Below are positions 9,698-20,863 of a stretch of 64,000 nt of DNA, one piece after another (positions within the stretch are counted from its first letter, which is position 1; the number at the start of each line of letters is the position of its first letter). This DNA comes from Anthracocystis setariae. Its lineage: Eukaryota; Basidiomycota; Ustilaginomycetes; Ustilaginales; Ustilaginaceae. Position numbers and translations under genes: made by a program. The notes below the pieces were generated by a model, which was given only the letters and a program-made list of their open reading frames with translations, was not told the DNA's origin and made no database searches. Location: NCBI GenBank assembly GCA_928724745.1, contig CAKMXJ010000005.1:62001-126000 (forward strand), given 5' to 3'.

Positions 9698-12600
9698 TTA
9701 GAGCTTGTGTGGGTCTTTCTTTGTTGCAGTGGAGGCGGCGGGTGCGGGAGGGGGGATGAAGGATTGTGCCATGGATAGACGGGCTATAACGCCCGCGGGT
9801 GGTGGTGGTGGTGGGTGGGAAGCGTCTCTTCTAGACAGTTGCACGCCAGCACCTTTGATGCCCATCCGCTTATTGTATCTGTCGATCTCCCACTGCGCCA
9901 ACCCATCCGGTCCAGACCAATTCGCTGACGATGTTCGTGGTCGACGAATTCGATTCGCTGTCCTCTCACCAGGTAGGATCTTTTCCAGATCAACCGGCCC
10001 CTGTGGAATGCCAAAGATCTCATCCGCATCCACCGTCGACTGCGCCAAAAGCGCAGCATCCAGCGCATCCCCTTGAGTCCACGACGGCATCGCCGCACGC
10101 TTCTGAATCGTTTCCTCATCATCCGAGTCCGAATATTCCGATGCGATATCCGGCAATGCCTCATCGGCAGCCCCACCTTGCTGACCTCCCTGCTCCTCCC
10201 ATTCGTCGAATCGCCCTCCGGCGGCGTTCTGCATCTGGAATTGCATTTGCGCAGCACGGTGCAGTTCCGCCTCGTGCATAGCCACAGCATTGGACTGTGC
10301 CTGTGCCTGAGCCTGAGCCTGAGCCTGGGCTGCATTCGCGCTGGCCTGCTGTTGCTGCATTTGGAGTTGTTTCTGCTTCTGCATCTGCATCTGCAACTGG
10401 TGCTGCTTGGCCTGTTGGAAAGGGTTGGCCGACGAAAAATTCGCGTTCGCCATCGCTTTGGCTGCAGGCTGAACTGCTGAGCTAGAAGCAGCGCCCAAAG
10501 CCGACCTTGCCATCATGGAAGCAGCTGCAGCTCCACCTCCAGCCACGGCACCAGCACCAGGAATTCGAGGCGCCGCTCCAAAGCCGGCTGCCGCTGCTGC
10601 GCCCGACTTCATCGTCAGCTTGATCTGTTGCGGTGGCGGCTGCGAGCTCGTAGCCTGTTGTTGAGCTCGTTGAGACTGCTGCAGTTGCTGGGTCGACACC
10701 TGAGATGGCTGACCCGCGCGAAGCGTCGACTGGCTGACAGCGCGAACCATCTTAGGAGCGCCGATGTGCGAAGTAGCTGCAGAAGCATTCGAATGGGCGG
10801 GTTGCTGCGGTGGCTTGGCCTGTGAAGTCAACATCGTTGCACCACCCTCCTTGTCGTTGGTGACACGGCGCTTTTTGTTGCTCTCGTTAGGTTGCTGCTG
10901 CTGCACGGAAGTTTGCATGTAGCGACTCTTGATGCCAGCATAACTGCCGTTGAGTGCGCTCGCTGGCCGGGAGGGAGGACCGGAGCTGACGCTGCTCACC
11001 GCGCTTGTTCGTGAGCTTGCAGTGTGCCTATTGCTGGACGTTGTGGAACCGCCTGTGATCACGATCCCGCCGAGAAGCGCTGCAGGGATGGATGCAGGAG
11101 CGCCAGTCGAGGAAGCGATACTGGCGTCCTCAGCAGCGGAGCGCCCCACCCGCTCGTTTTGCTCGCGAGCTCGTTTGCGGTTCTCCTTCTCAAGCTCTTC
11201 TTCAGCAACTGCCTTGGCGCGCTCCTCTTTCTTGGCCAAAAGCACGCGGCGTCGCTCTTCCTTTTCTTTGACCTTGCGCTCCTCCTCCTCGGCTTGCTTC
11301 TTGCGTAGCATCTCGGCACGCGCGATGCTGTTGAGCTTACTGCTCGTACTGGCAGCCGCAGCAGCTGCAGCACCGGAGGGTGTCGAGTTGACTTGCGGCG
11401 TCTTGGACGTCGGCGGAGGGCTGGCGAGCAGAGCACTAGGGATGGAAGGCGCAGCAACTGCTGCTGGCGTAGCCTTGGGCTCGCTGACCGTAGCGTTAGC
11501 AGAAGTGACTAGGACGCTATTGGCTCGAGGCTGGAATGTGCCGGACGCCGAAATCTTGGTCTGAGATGCAGATGTAGCGGCGTTGTTCGTGGTCGAAGCG
11601 TGCAAGCCAAGGAAGCCTTTGATTTTCTCTCCGATGCCCCATGCTCGAGATGGCGATGCAGGTTGAGTGGGGCCCTGTGCCGGTCGCGCTGCCGACTGAG
11701 CCTTGAGTTTCGAAGGGGAGGCTGCATTGGCAGCAGCTCGGAGAGCGCTGGCTTTGGTTGCCGAAGTAGGCCCAGCTTTAGTCAGGGCTTTCGCCGCCAC
11801 TTTCTTGGGCGATAGAGAAGAAGCCTTTGTGATTCCGTTTGCCTTTACCGCTGCCGATGGTGCAGGTACTGAGGGAGCCGCCTCTTTCCTTGCAGCGGTC
11901 TCCGATACTTGGGTGGCGGAGCTTCCCGTTTTGGATGGCGCTGCCGTCGTAACTGGCTCAGGCGTGTTGCCTCGCGACTGGGCATCGAAGAACTCGCTTT
12001 CGGCTTCGGGCTTGGAGGTAGACAAGACTGTGGACGCTACCGAGGCAACGCGTTGGCGTTGGACTGCATTGGCGGCGCCTGGCTCTGTTTTCTCTTCGAC
12101 GGGTGTTTGAGGAAGGGATTTCTCCGTCTCACGTGGAGCCGACGACTGGAGCTGGAACGCTGGGGCGAATGGCAGACGACTTCCCTGCCAGTTCTTGGGA
12201 GGCGAGTGAGCAGGAGTGGTGCTGCCGCCAGCCGAGGCGCTCGATAGCGTGGGAAGCTTGGCGCTCTGCTTAGGACTTCCAAAGAGGGCGGCAAGGCTTC
12301 GTGGCTGTGTCGTCGGGCTACGCGGTGGTTGCATGCCAGACTGGAAGAGGCTTGCACCGCCCTTTGACTTGGGAGCGGGTGACCCAGATCGAACAGTCTT
12401 CTGCTCTGCCTTCTGTTGCTCTGCCAATCTGCGCGGAGACTTTCGTACGCTGCCGGTGCGCAAAGGAAGGCGCACGGGCGAAGTGAGAGCAACGCGAGAT
12501 GGAGAGCGCGCAGGCGATCGTGGAATGGCGGACGCCTTGATGGTGGACTCTGCGCTCTTGTTGCCTGGGACAATCTTTTCCGTGTCAGAACCCGAGTCAG

Positions 12601-14566
12601 ACAATCTTGGCTCGACTCCGTTAGAGCTGCTGGAAGTGGCAGCTGATGACTTGACAGGCGCTTTCGAGGACGTGGCAAGCTCAGTGGCCTGGACAGCGAG
12701 CGAGGCGGTGGGTGCACTAGCAAGGACAGGCGACGCGATCGAGGCAGCAGTATGAGAGGAGGAAGCGGAGCTGGCTCCGCTGCCAGTGCTGCGAGCGACG
12801 TGAGCAAGGTTGCTTCTAAATTGCTCAAGCTTGGAAGCGGGCCCAACAGCCGGAGTCCTTTTGGGGGCAGGCGTCGGTGCGCTTGACTGAGACTTAGCGG
12901 CAAGCGTAGCAGCACCAAGCTTTGAGACCTTGTTGGGTGGAGGAGCAGGGTCAAGGCCGGCTTCGGTGGCAACGGGCAGTTGTTCATCACTCTTCCGCTT
13001 CTTGGAGTTGAGGACAGTGCTGGCGACGATCTTGGAGGTAGCCTCGCCGGCATTGGCGCGAGTGTTGGCCTGCGTATTGGCAGCTGTCTTCTTATACATG
13101 GCGGCAAAGGTGTTGCCAGCGACAAGAGCGGCGTCGTCTGCATCCGAATCGGACTCGGAATCTTGGTCCGTTTCAAGCGCTTCTTGATCGGCGATCTGCT
13201 TGCGCAAACTCTTGTTGAGGAAGCTGGAGCGGAAGCCAGGACCTGCCGGGGTGGAAGCGGGATGGAGGGTAGTGGTGATGTTGCTAGGGCGGGCGTTGTG
13301 AGCCGTAGCTGGCAAACTCTTCTTGGCTCCGTAAGAGGCAAGGGTTCGCTTGGCAGGTTTGTCGCTACTGCCATCCTTGTGCTGCTGGAGCTTGCTGGTC
13401 AGGAGGACAGATGCAGCTTGACGAGCGCTCTCGAGCTTAGGATCGACGAGCGTACCCGAGACGGTGTTGTCGTGATCTTTGGTGGAGCGCATGGTGTCGT
13501 TTGTATCGGCTTGGGAGGATGTGGTGGTGCAGTCGGTTTGTGATGTTTGCGATACGACGGTGCCAGTGACGGTGGGCTCTGGTTTGCTTGGGCTGACAGG
13601 GTCAGTGAGGGCATCGGCGTCGGATTCGGCTTCAGAGGCGTCATCGTCTGAGTCTGCGATGGAGATGGCATCTAAATGATCAACGCGGGAGGATTGATGG
13701 ACCTGTTGGACCTCTTTGGATTTGGGTGGGGAAGCATGCACTGGCGGAGTAGAGGCTCTCGGCACGACCTGATCTGCGAGGGTTGGTGCTTGTACATCGA
13801 GAGCCATGCTATCGTCATCGGGAAGCGCGGTCTTGGGAGCAGCCTTCTTGGATGCGGACTTGGATGTGGGTGGCTGAGCGGAAGCGTGCTTGGGTTGAAC
13901 ATTGAGATCGCCAAGCACCTTGCGTGATGGCCGAGACAGTGGTGATGAAGGATCGTCTTGGATGAGTTGGGAAGCCTTTTGCTTGGCCTTGGCCTTGGCC
14001 TTCTGAGGTTCGGCAGTTGAAGTTGTGCGAGATCGTGAGGATCGAGTTGGGATAGGAGCATTTTCCTTGTCAAAAACGTTGACGGAATCGATGAAAGGAT
14101 CCGAGGTAGCATTGAGGGCGGTGCGAGTACGACTGGCGATATCACGAGCTCGAGTACGATGACGGATGGGAGATTTGAGCAGCTCGCCTGCCAGTTTCGA
14201 GGGAGATGCCACGGTGCGTGATGTGGTTCTGTTTTCGAGCCCGAGGATTGCAAATTCAAGCGAGGTGATTAGTACGGAAGCTGAATGGAAACGATTGAGG
14301 ATCAGTACGGAGAAGCAAAGCACTTACGCATACTTGGCAAAGATGTCGTTGGCATGCAGAAGACTGTCTGCGATGAAATCGAAACCTTGGTCTTGCACAC
14401 CTTTGTAGAAGAGGGACATGTCGCAGCATCTGCGCATGTTGTTGACATGTTGGAGAAGGTTCAACTCTGGCGTCATGGGGGATGTACTGGTGCTGCTGGA
14501 GGCCGAGTTGGTGCCGGAGGCATCCAAAGCTGGGATGCGGCGGGATGCTGTGCGGACGCCTGGCAT
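9698..14566 (-). CDS. SLI15: INCENP/Sli15, inner centromere protein (two exons)
   Basis: Scaffold of the chromosomal passenger complex that binds and activates Aurora B (Ipl1) kinase. Two exons, 14566-14328 and 14228-9698, give 1589 aa. The 99-base intron starts GTAAGTG, has a TACTAAT branch point and ends ACAG; splicing joins AKY to ATTSRT in frame. The C-terminal IN-box is clear: DIASEYSDSDDEE, then MPSWTQGDALDAALLAQ, DADEIFGIPQGPVDLEKILP. Before it lies a highly charged run rich in Glu, Lys and Arg (an EEEERKVKEKEERRR segment), likely a single alpha helix or coiled coil, and Gln/Ala repeats. The first about 80 residues (NLLQHVNNMRRCCDMS) would be the centromere-targeting end that binds Survivin and Borealin. 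The IN-box makes the identification strong; the yeast gene symbol is by family. Confidence 0.88.
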
Positions 14567-15530
14567 GGTTGCTAGATATCGGGGTAGGATCGTGGATGTA
14601 GGCTGCTGGGAGTGCTTGTTGTCGAGCGTGACTGAGTGGACGGTTCGAGTGCAAACTCTCTGTGGAGGTGATGGTGTGAAGATGGACGCCACTCTAGACG
14701 TTGTGGATGGGATTCTATCGAGAAGCTGAGTCGATGTAGAGCGGACGGGACGATTTGTACCTGAACAGCAGAACCGATGGATGGAATTTGGGGAGCGTCG
14801 ATAGCTCGATTGCGAGCGCGGCGGATCAGAGAATGAGCGTAGCTAGCATCGGAACGAGCGCATGAATCGACGATGATGATGATGAGGATGACGACAGTCA
14901 AGATGGTGGATGGGATGGGAAACGGAGCAGACGACCAATCAAGATGGGCAAAGGTCGAGACAAGAAGCCGAGCCTTGTGGCGAGTGTGTGAGCAGCCAAA
15001 TGCAGTACAGTACACAAAGCCAAGCCAATTTTGGCTGTAAATGCAGTTAGTTGGCTTAGGCCGAGTTGTTGTCAGAGTGAGTGAACCTCATATAATCCTA
15101 ATCCTTTACGCATCTGTGCCGCACCCTTTGCTCACGATTCACTGCTTTTGATTGAACTCAGCTTTCCAGACCAAAGCTTCTTCGGCTTGTACCGATGCTG
15201 ATCATTCGCACCTTTGCATCCTGTCCTGTTTGACTCTGTAGAGAGCGATTTGGCGGGCAAAGGTAAGGGCACAATTACTGTACTGTGCTGTACTGTACTG
15301 TACGCTAAAGCTTTGGTGTGTTTCGGCAGAGCCGCACTACAAATGCTGTAAAGAACCACAGCGCGCTGCAGACGGGTTCGCGCGATTCTTCCGCACGTGA
15401 TTTCAGAGATTTCCAATTGTCTCATCTGTGTAGCGCTAGTGATCTGACAAATTCGGATAATTTCGTCCTTGTATTCTCGATGCACACAAAAGTCGTTCTT
15501 CTTCTCTATGGATTATATCGTGACACTGCT
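14567..15530. other. Region between INCENP and the TTL-domain gene
   Basis: INCENP promoter side and 3' flank of the TTL-domain gene. It contains GTACT tracts near 15003-15012 and 15278-15304. I see no gene in it; short open frames lack domain signals. Confidence 0.6.
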
Positions 15531-17186
15531 CTAGAACCCACGACCTAAGTCTTGCCGGAAACATAGAGTAGTGCCATGTCGAGACTCTCCCATCTTCCAA
15601 GCGTGCTGTGCTTCCAAGCCACGATCGTCATGATATCCGAGCACTGCGATCTCGCAGACGCGCTCGAACAGCCGATCAATCACAGCACTCAGTCGTGCGC
15701 CTGTCTGCGCAAAATCAGGCTGTGCGTTGACTTCCAGCAGCGAGACCTTAATCTCGTCGTCTCCTCCTTGCGTCTCGCCATCATCGTTGTAGCCCACCAA
15801 CAGGTCGACGCCAAATACTTCAAAGGCGTTGGGCCACATCTGCCAGTGAATACTTCCCGCCTTGGCAGCCGCTTCAAAGCATGCGCCGATCACGCCGGCT
15901 GCTTTACGACGCACGTCCTCGATCATCTCGGTGGACAGAATCGATGCCGAATCGGCTGGCTGCGTCTGTGGCTTGTTGAACTTTGAGCCCACCAGGTCAG
16001 ACCACAGAAACACGTTTTCCTCCTTGGGCCGTGCATCGTTTCCAACAGCCAGAGAGCCATCTGCCTGCAAGCATGTGTTGGTCAGGTGGCAGCGTAGGTC
16101 ACGCACCGTCTCTTTCGAGGGCGTCCGATATGCAAGCGGTGCAAACAACGCCAGCATATCATCGTGTAGGTACACGGACAAACCAGCGACGCAGATCACG
16201 TACGCTCGCAGATGAAATTTGCGTGTGCTCTCGTCTAAGGTATCACTGATGTTGAGCTTCTCGGCAACACTTGTCGTCAGAGAATCACCTTTCACGGAGC
16301 TGATGGGATCGACTAGCAATGGCGATCCAATGTACTCTTGGATGACAAAGTGTCGCAGCTGGCTCGCCATGACCGAAGTGTCCTTTCCACCGTATCCTGT
16401 CTGCTGCACGTGGCTGCTGGCGCCAGTGTGCTCATCCTCGTCGTCGTGTCGTGTTGCTTGCTCTTGGTCCTCTTGGTCGTCCGATTCGGGTTCAAACGCC
16501 TCAAAGATCTCTTGAAGCTGTTGCAACGTGCTAAAGATGCGGATCCCATTGCCACGATCCGCCATTCCAGGCTTGAGGATGAACCAGCTCACATCTTGAT
16601 CTCTCGCCTCGTGCATGGCGGTCTGATTCGATTGGAGCAATTCGGCAAGTTCGTATAGGTCATCCATAAGCAGCTCGTCGAGTTCGTCTGCAAACTGGAT
16701 CTCGAGGTGCCACGTCTTGGGTGTGCATGAGCGCAAGCGGTCGGCAGCAGCGCCTGGAGGCATCTTTACGGCATACGTGTTGAGTGCATTGGCAAGGTAG
16801 TGCTTTCGAATCAGTGCTTTTCTGATGACGTAGCTGGAGCACTGCGGCTGCTTTCCTTTGGCTGAAGACGAGCGTCCAGGAAGCAATTCGTCAAACGGAA
16901 GAAGATCATAGTCGGCCAAGTAGAGATCTTTGCCGGATGGTGCTCTGACAGACTCTTGCTGTCCGGGTTCATCTCTATGTTGAGCTGGATCGTTGTTACC
17001 TTGTCCTACTTGGATGTGCCATCCACGCGGCGACAGAATCTTGCGGGCAGCCCGCTCCGCAGCAGTCTGGGTATAGTCAGCGCCAGGGAAACAGACGAAA
17101 GCCGTGCGCGAAACTGCTGCTGCTGCTGCTGCTGCTGCTGTTGATGATGATGATGATGATGATGATGACGATGAAGCTGTGGCCAT
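15531..17186 (-). CDS. Tubulin-tyrosine-ligase-domain protein, Pby1-like
   Basis: 551-aa protein with an ATP-grasp TTL domain. The start is set on the ATG at 17186 (MATASSSS); the open frame goes upstream only through non-ATG codons. After a Ser run and an Ala run the family start FVCFPGADYTQTAAERAA appears, as in yeast Pby1, a P-body component. TTL motifs: WFILKPGMADRGNGIRIF (ATP-binding), FVIQEYIGSPLLV, KFHLRAYVICVAG, HLTNTCLQ, and the late VSLLEVNAQPDFAQTG that supplies metal-binding acidic and Asn residues. All key blocks are present, so it may be catalytic; substrate is unknown for this subgroup. The Ser/Ala runs come from TGA/TGC-type trinucleotide repeats and may vary in length between isolates. 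Confidence 0.8.
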   Translation of the reverse strand: MATASSSSSSSSSSSTAAAAAAAAVSRTAFVCFPGADYTQTAAERAARKILSPRGWHIQVGQGNNDPAQHRDEPGQQESVRAPSGKDLYLADYDLLPFDELLPGRSSSAKGKQPQCSSYVIRKALIRKHYLANALNTYAVKMPPGAAADRLRSCTPKTWHLEIQFADELDELLMDDLYELAELLQSNQTAMHEARDQDVSWFILKPGMADRGNGIRIFSTLQQLQEIFEAFEPESDDQEDQEQATRHDDEDEHTGASSHVQQTGYGGKDTSVMASQLRHFVIQEYIGSPLLVDPISSVKGDSLTTSVAEKLNISDTLDESTRKFHLRAYVICVAGLSVYLHDDMLALFAPLAYRTPSKETVRDLRCHLTNTCLQADGSLAVGNDARPKEENVFLWSDLVGSKFNKPQTQPADSASILSTEMIEDVRRKAAGVIGACFEAAAKAGSIHWQMWPNAFEVFGVDLLVGYNDDGETQGGDDEIKVSLLEVNAQPDFAQTGARLSAVIDRLFERVCEIAVLGYHDDRGLEAQHAWKMGESRHGTTLCFRQDLGRGF

Positions 17187-17519
17187 CCTTGTGCGCTGAT
17201 ACTGGAGCACCTCCTGTCTTGTTGATGGCGAAGCGCAACGTTTCTGGTCAGTTGAGGAAGAATGTGAATGTCAAAACCAAATCAATCCAAAAAAAAAATT
17301 GGCCGAGGAATTGAGTTAGATCTGCAAAATCGGGAATAATAACACCGATGCGAAGCGATTCGAGATGGCCAAGCGTAGTTTGTTCGCGAAGCCACGAGAA
17401 GGCGCGGAAGCTTGGCGAAGCTGTGACAGACTGCGCCAATTTTTATAGCGAATATGCGTTGAGCGTGAGAAAGTGTGTGTGTCGCTGCGCTGCACTCACA
17501 GCAGAACTACTGTACAGTA
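17187..17519. other. Upstream flank of the TTL-domain gene, up to the Tc1-like element
   Basis: About 330 bases with an A run (about 17289-17298) and a short palindromic CTGTACAGTAC tract at 17510-17520, directly at the transposon junction. No gene seen. Confidence 0.6.
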
Positions 17520-17541
17520 CCTGTCGGAAATTATCCGCACG
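17520..17541 (+). repeat. Left terminal inverted repeat of the Tc1-like element
   Basis: 22 bp, exact reverse complement of 18830-18851. Confidence 0.93.
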
Positions 17542-17686
17542 ATTTTATTAATTACATAACACACGTGCGATAACATGTTCTTGTGATCGTGTATACTTGG
17601 CAATGGTATGAACATGCTGCTTTCAACTTCAATTGAGATGGTGGTAGTGTTGCTGCTAAGTACAACTGATCGTGAGGAGCTAAGGA

Positions 17687-18730
17687 CTAGTACTTGAGTG
17701 GAGCTCCGTTCTTGTTAAGGATTTGCCTAACCCGTTCCGGCATTGAGGAGATAACGGCGTTAATGTGATCCATGGTGACGTCGTCCCTCCAAACTTCTTG
17801 AGCGGCGATTGCTAATTGCTGTCGGGTCCGTGGTAGTGGTCTCCGCTTACTGAGCTTATTCTTGAGGATAAACCATATGTTCTCGATAGGATTAAGATCC
17901 GGTGACATGCTGGGATGGTGTTGTGAGACAATGTGATGACGTCGGCGGCTGTTCTTCGCGATCCTGGACTTGTGTACTGGAGCGCCATCTTCAACAACTG
18001 ACATGTCTTTTCCTGCAACTGCATCCTTGAGCGGTCCGTCAATGATGAGCTCAGCGTACTTCTTTCCAGTTAAAGTTTCGGCTTTTGTCCATTCTCCATT
18101 GATATGGTGTCTCGGCTCCAGCGGAATGACGACAAGAGGTGTTTTAAAGTTCCGGGCAATGCCTGCCCAAACCATAATCGATTGCCGGCCACTGTGGAAC
18201 GTGGGCACCATAAGCCGTAACTCAGTTCGTTCACCGAGCCGGCGGGTAACCCAAGATCGGCCCGGTCTCTCTCCAACTTCGATGTTGCTCTCGTCTGTAA
18301 ATAGAACCTTATGCCAGTTTGTATTGCGATTACAGCGAGCCCAGTGTACACGATCCTGCATGTGTTTAGCTGACAGCCACGGCTTCCTTAGAGCAATACG
18401 ACGGTTTATACCATGCTTGTATGCTGTCTGCCGCAGTTGTGTTATGCCAACACCTCCAAGCGCTGCCGAGAGCTGCTTCCACGAGGCATAAGGCGTTCCG
18501 AGCGCTTCTCTAACCATAATCCTAACCTTCCGAGCATCCCACGTCGATTTCCGGCCTGTTCTTGTTAATGTGTTGACATGTCCACGTGCTCTGTACTTCC
18601 GGACGGTGTCATAGACCGTGCTTTTCGGAATGCTTAATGTCTCACTGATCTTTCCCAGCGAGTAGCCTTCATTATGTAGTACTACCACCTGGGATCTCTC
18701 AGTGATCGATAGCTCTTTGCTGCGGACCAT
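17687..18730 (-). CDS. Tc1/mariner-family transposase (DD34E)
   Basis: 347-aa cut-and-paste transposase. The N-terminal part (residues about 1-110) has paired helix-turn-helix folds: YSLGKISETLSIPKSTVYDT, then a second HTH with ALGGVGITQLRQTAYKHGI. The catalytic triad is visible: D in VLFTDESNIEV, D in VVEDGAPVHKS, and E in PDLNPIENIWF. The second D and the E are separated by 34 residues, the Tc1 spacing. Length is typical of Tc1 transposases (about 340 aa). No stop or frameshift. It lies wholly between the inverted repeats. Confidence 0.93.
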   Translation of the reverse strand: MVRSKELSITERSQVVVLHNEGYSLGKISETLSIPKSTVYDTVRKYRARGHVNTLTRTGRKSTWDARKVRIMVREALGTPYASWKQLSAALGGVGITQLRQTAYKHGINRRIALRKPWLSAKHMQDRVHWARCNRNTNWHKVLFTDESNIEVGERPGRSWVTRRLGERTELRLMVPTFHSGRQSIMVWAGIARNFKTPLVVIPLEPRHHINGEWTKAETLTGKKYAELIIDGPLKDAVAGKDMSVVEDGAPVHKSRIAKNSRRRHHIVSQHHPSMSPDLNPIENIWFILKNKLSKRRPLPRTRQQLAIAAQEVWRDDVTMDHINAVISSMPERVRQILNKNGAPLKY

Positions 18731-18829
18731 GTTTGTTATGTTGTATCATTGTAATGTCATTACGTTATCAGGCTAGACGCTATCACACATGACGACGAGG
18801 AGGAGCGAAAATTGAGTAAATTATTGGAC

Positions 18830-18851
18830 CGTGCGGATAATTTCCGACAGG
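18830..18851 (-). repeat. Right terminal inverted repeat of the Tc1-like element
   Basis: 22 bp, exact reverse complement of 17520-17541. Confidence 0.93.
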
Positions 18852-18874
18852 TACTGTACTGTACTGTACTGTAC
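18852..18874. repeat. GTACT pentanucleotide tract
   Basis: Four to five copies of CTGTA/GTACT directly at the right end of the Tc1-like element. Before insertion it would have been continuous with 17510-17517. Confidence 0.8.
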
Positions 18875-19149
18875 AACAGCGCTAAGCGTAACTCGGCCAT
18901 GCAGCCGCCAACCGTTTTTAAGCGCTGCCTCGCTTGACCTCCACTCGAATCCCTTTCCTCCTCATATCATTTCCTGTTTCTTCTCTGGACTATGCTCAGT
19001 GCGCGATCTTGACCATTCACCACAGCTGCATCGACTGCTAACAACCCTTCTTTGCTTAGCTCTCCAACCCGTGTCCTTTCTCGCCATCTCGACCGCCTTC
19101 CACCCTCGTGTGCACCCCAGAGACACAGCGATATTATAACAACGCCGTC

Positions 19150-20688
19150 ATGTTGAGCACCATCAGTATCGAAGAGCTGCCGCTCCATATTCAGCACCAT
19201 ACTCTCCACACCATGCGACCTTCAGCCATCGAGGAACACGAGGATGATCCGCGATCTTTGCTCTACCTCTTCGACGACAACGACTTTGAAAGCGTAGCAG
19301 CTTACCTCGCTGTCGAAGAAGCTCGTCAGCACGCGCAAGCTCAAGCCAGAGCCCAGGCTTTAGCAGAAGCAGAAGCTCATCAGCGTCGTCTTCTCCAACA
19401 GCAGAGGACGCGGGCATTGGCGGCATGTCTCGAACAGCTCCTCGAAAACGACGACGAGCTAGTCGATCTGCTTGGACGACGTATCCTCGCTATCAACGGA
19501 TACCAGGTTTCCGATATCTGGCAACCTGAATTCCACCATCATCTCCATCCTCAACGCCACTACTATCAGTACGGCGCACACTACCATCCACAGTCTCACT
19601 ACTATGGCTACCGACCTCAACTCCCTTTCAACCCGCGATCCGCACACGATACTTACCCTCGCGTCATCGGCACTCACGCAAATCCTCGAACCCGCGACGT
19701 TCACGCCTCCTGGGACGATATGCTGGACCAAGACAGCCCGTCGGAGTATGCTCGAGCGAATCCATTCATCCATGCTGCTCCTGTCATCTTGAAAGGCCAA
19801 TCGCCTTTCACCACACGGTCTTCCGAGCGAAAACGCACTGCGGCGTCTCACATGCCCGGCCCATCTCGCTCCCCAGCAACCAAGTCAACCATGACGACCA
19901 ATGCAAGAATCGCCATCCACCCTGTTACAGGCCTGCCCATGTTGCTCGCTCAGGAGCAGCGCGAAGAGGATAGCGGCAGCAGCGAGGCGAGTGGAGAGTG
20001 TTGGACTCAGGATTCGGAGACGGAGGACGACAAGGGAGAGTCGGCGGGATGGGGAGTCGAGGATGAAGAGGACCTCGAGTGGCTCGGTCGCGAACTGCTG
20101 CGTCGTCAAGGTGGAGCCAATGTTTGGGTTCTTGGCGCAGACTCGGCATTGACCAACAGGGCTGATGCCAAGAGATCGACTCCTGAACCTCGACAAGAAG
20201 CTTCTCACCAGTCGATCGAGACCAAGCCCGCCGCCGCGTCAGCTTCGGCCTCGACGTTGGCCTCTGCAATTTCCTCGGCGAGTGTCGCTGATGCGGTTCA
20301 GAGAGTCGGTTCCGCTAGTCCGATACTTCCGATTGAAGTGGAGGAAGTGGACAGCGATCACGAACTTGTCGACGGAATCACAGCCGTGGATGCGAGCAGA
20401 AGAGAGAGTGCTGCGAGCTTCAATTCACCTTCTCATCGGATTGCTGCTGCGCTGCAAAACGCGACGTCCACCACCACCACCGCCACCAGCAGCAGTCGTA
20501 GTGGCGGTGCAAGTGAGTCACGGCCGAGAAGGGTGAGGGCGGCAACGGTCATGTCCGAGTCGGAAGAGGAGGAGTTGGAAACCGTGGGTGTTCCTGTGGA
20601 TGACAGCGACGATGATGCGAGGAAAGGTGATGAGGCCAGTTTAAACGACCGGCCGAGGAAGAGTGTCAAGACGGTCGATACGAATTGA
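19150..20688 (+). CDS. Acidic, low-complexity protein of unknown function
   Basis: 512 aa from the ATG at 19150 (MLSTISIEELPLH); the open frame extends 14 codons further up but only to a GTG. I do not recognise the family. Residues about 45-120 look helical (DDNDFESVAAYLAVEEARQH, then an Ala/Gln/Glu-rich stretch and LLENDDELVDLLGRRILAING), resembling the helical N-terminal part of fungal proteins that often precedes HSP20/BAG-like regions, but no diagnostic motif is present. A His/Tyr-rich patch follows (HHHLHPQRHYYQYGAHYH). The C-terminal half is acidic and Ser/Thr-rich with an ESEEEELETVGVPVDDSDDD end. Its upstream region now contains the Tc1-like element, whose right repeat lies about 300 bases before the start, so its promoter may be affected. 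Confidence 0.65.
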   Translation: MLSTISIEELPLHIQHHTLHTMRPSAIEEHEDDPRSLLYLFDDNDFESVAAYLAVEEARQHAQAQARAQALAEAEAHQRRLLQQQRTRALAACLEQLLENDDELVDLLGRRILAINGYQVSDIWQPEFHHHLHPQRHYYQYGAHYHPQSHYYGYRPQLPFNPRSAHDTYPRVIGTHANPRTRDVHASWDDMLDQDSPSEYARANPFIHAAPVILKGQSPFTTRSSERKRTAASHMPGPSRSPATKSTMTTNARIAIHPVTGLPMLLAQEQREEDSGSSEASGECWTQDSETEDDKGESAGWGVEDEEDLEWLGRELLRRQGGANVWVLGADSALTNRADAKRSTPEPRQEASHQSIETKPAAASASASTLASAISSASVADAVQRVGSASPILPIEVEEVDSDHELVDGITAVDASRRESAASFNSPSHRIAAALQNATSTTTTATSSSRSGGASESRPRRVRAATVMSESEEEELETVGVPVDDSDDDARKGDEASLNDRPRKSVKTVDTN

Positions 20689-20744
20689 GTCACGGTCGCG
20701 GGTAGTGGTAGAAAGCAGCTTGATGGCAATGAATGGATTCTGCC

Positions 20745-20769
20745 AAAAAAAAAAAAAAAAAAAAAAAAA
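20745..20769. repeat. A25 homopolymer
   Basis: Uninterrupted A run between the convergent ends of the acidic-protein gene and the ankyrin gene. Confidence 0.8.
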
Positions 20770-20863
20770 GCGTTGGATCCTCGGCGTGGCGTGGTTTATG
20801 TGATTGTATGAGATGCGATTGGCTGAGCGTGTAGGTACAAGGAGAGAAGTGGGGGGGGGGAGG

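Larger units (their letters stand above)
17518..18853 (-). mobile_element. Tc1/mariner DNA transposon with TA target duplication
   Basis: The element proper is 17520-18851 (1332 bp). It is bounded by perfect 22-bp terminal inverted repeats at 17520-17541 and 18830-18851 (outer end CCTGTCGGAAAT) and flanked on both sides by TA (17518-17519 and 18852-18853), the hallmark Tc1/mariner target duplication. It carries one uninterrupted transposase gene. The insertion split a GTACT tract: the left flank reads ACTGTACAG and the right flank CTGTACTGTACTG. Perfect repeats and an intact frame suggest recent activity. Confidence 0.93.

Noticed and set aside
14281..14327. Shorter 47-base INCENP intron ending at CATTCAG
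   Set aside because: It leads to an in-frame TGA soon after and lies before the TACTAAT branch point; the 99-base intron keeps the frame.
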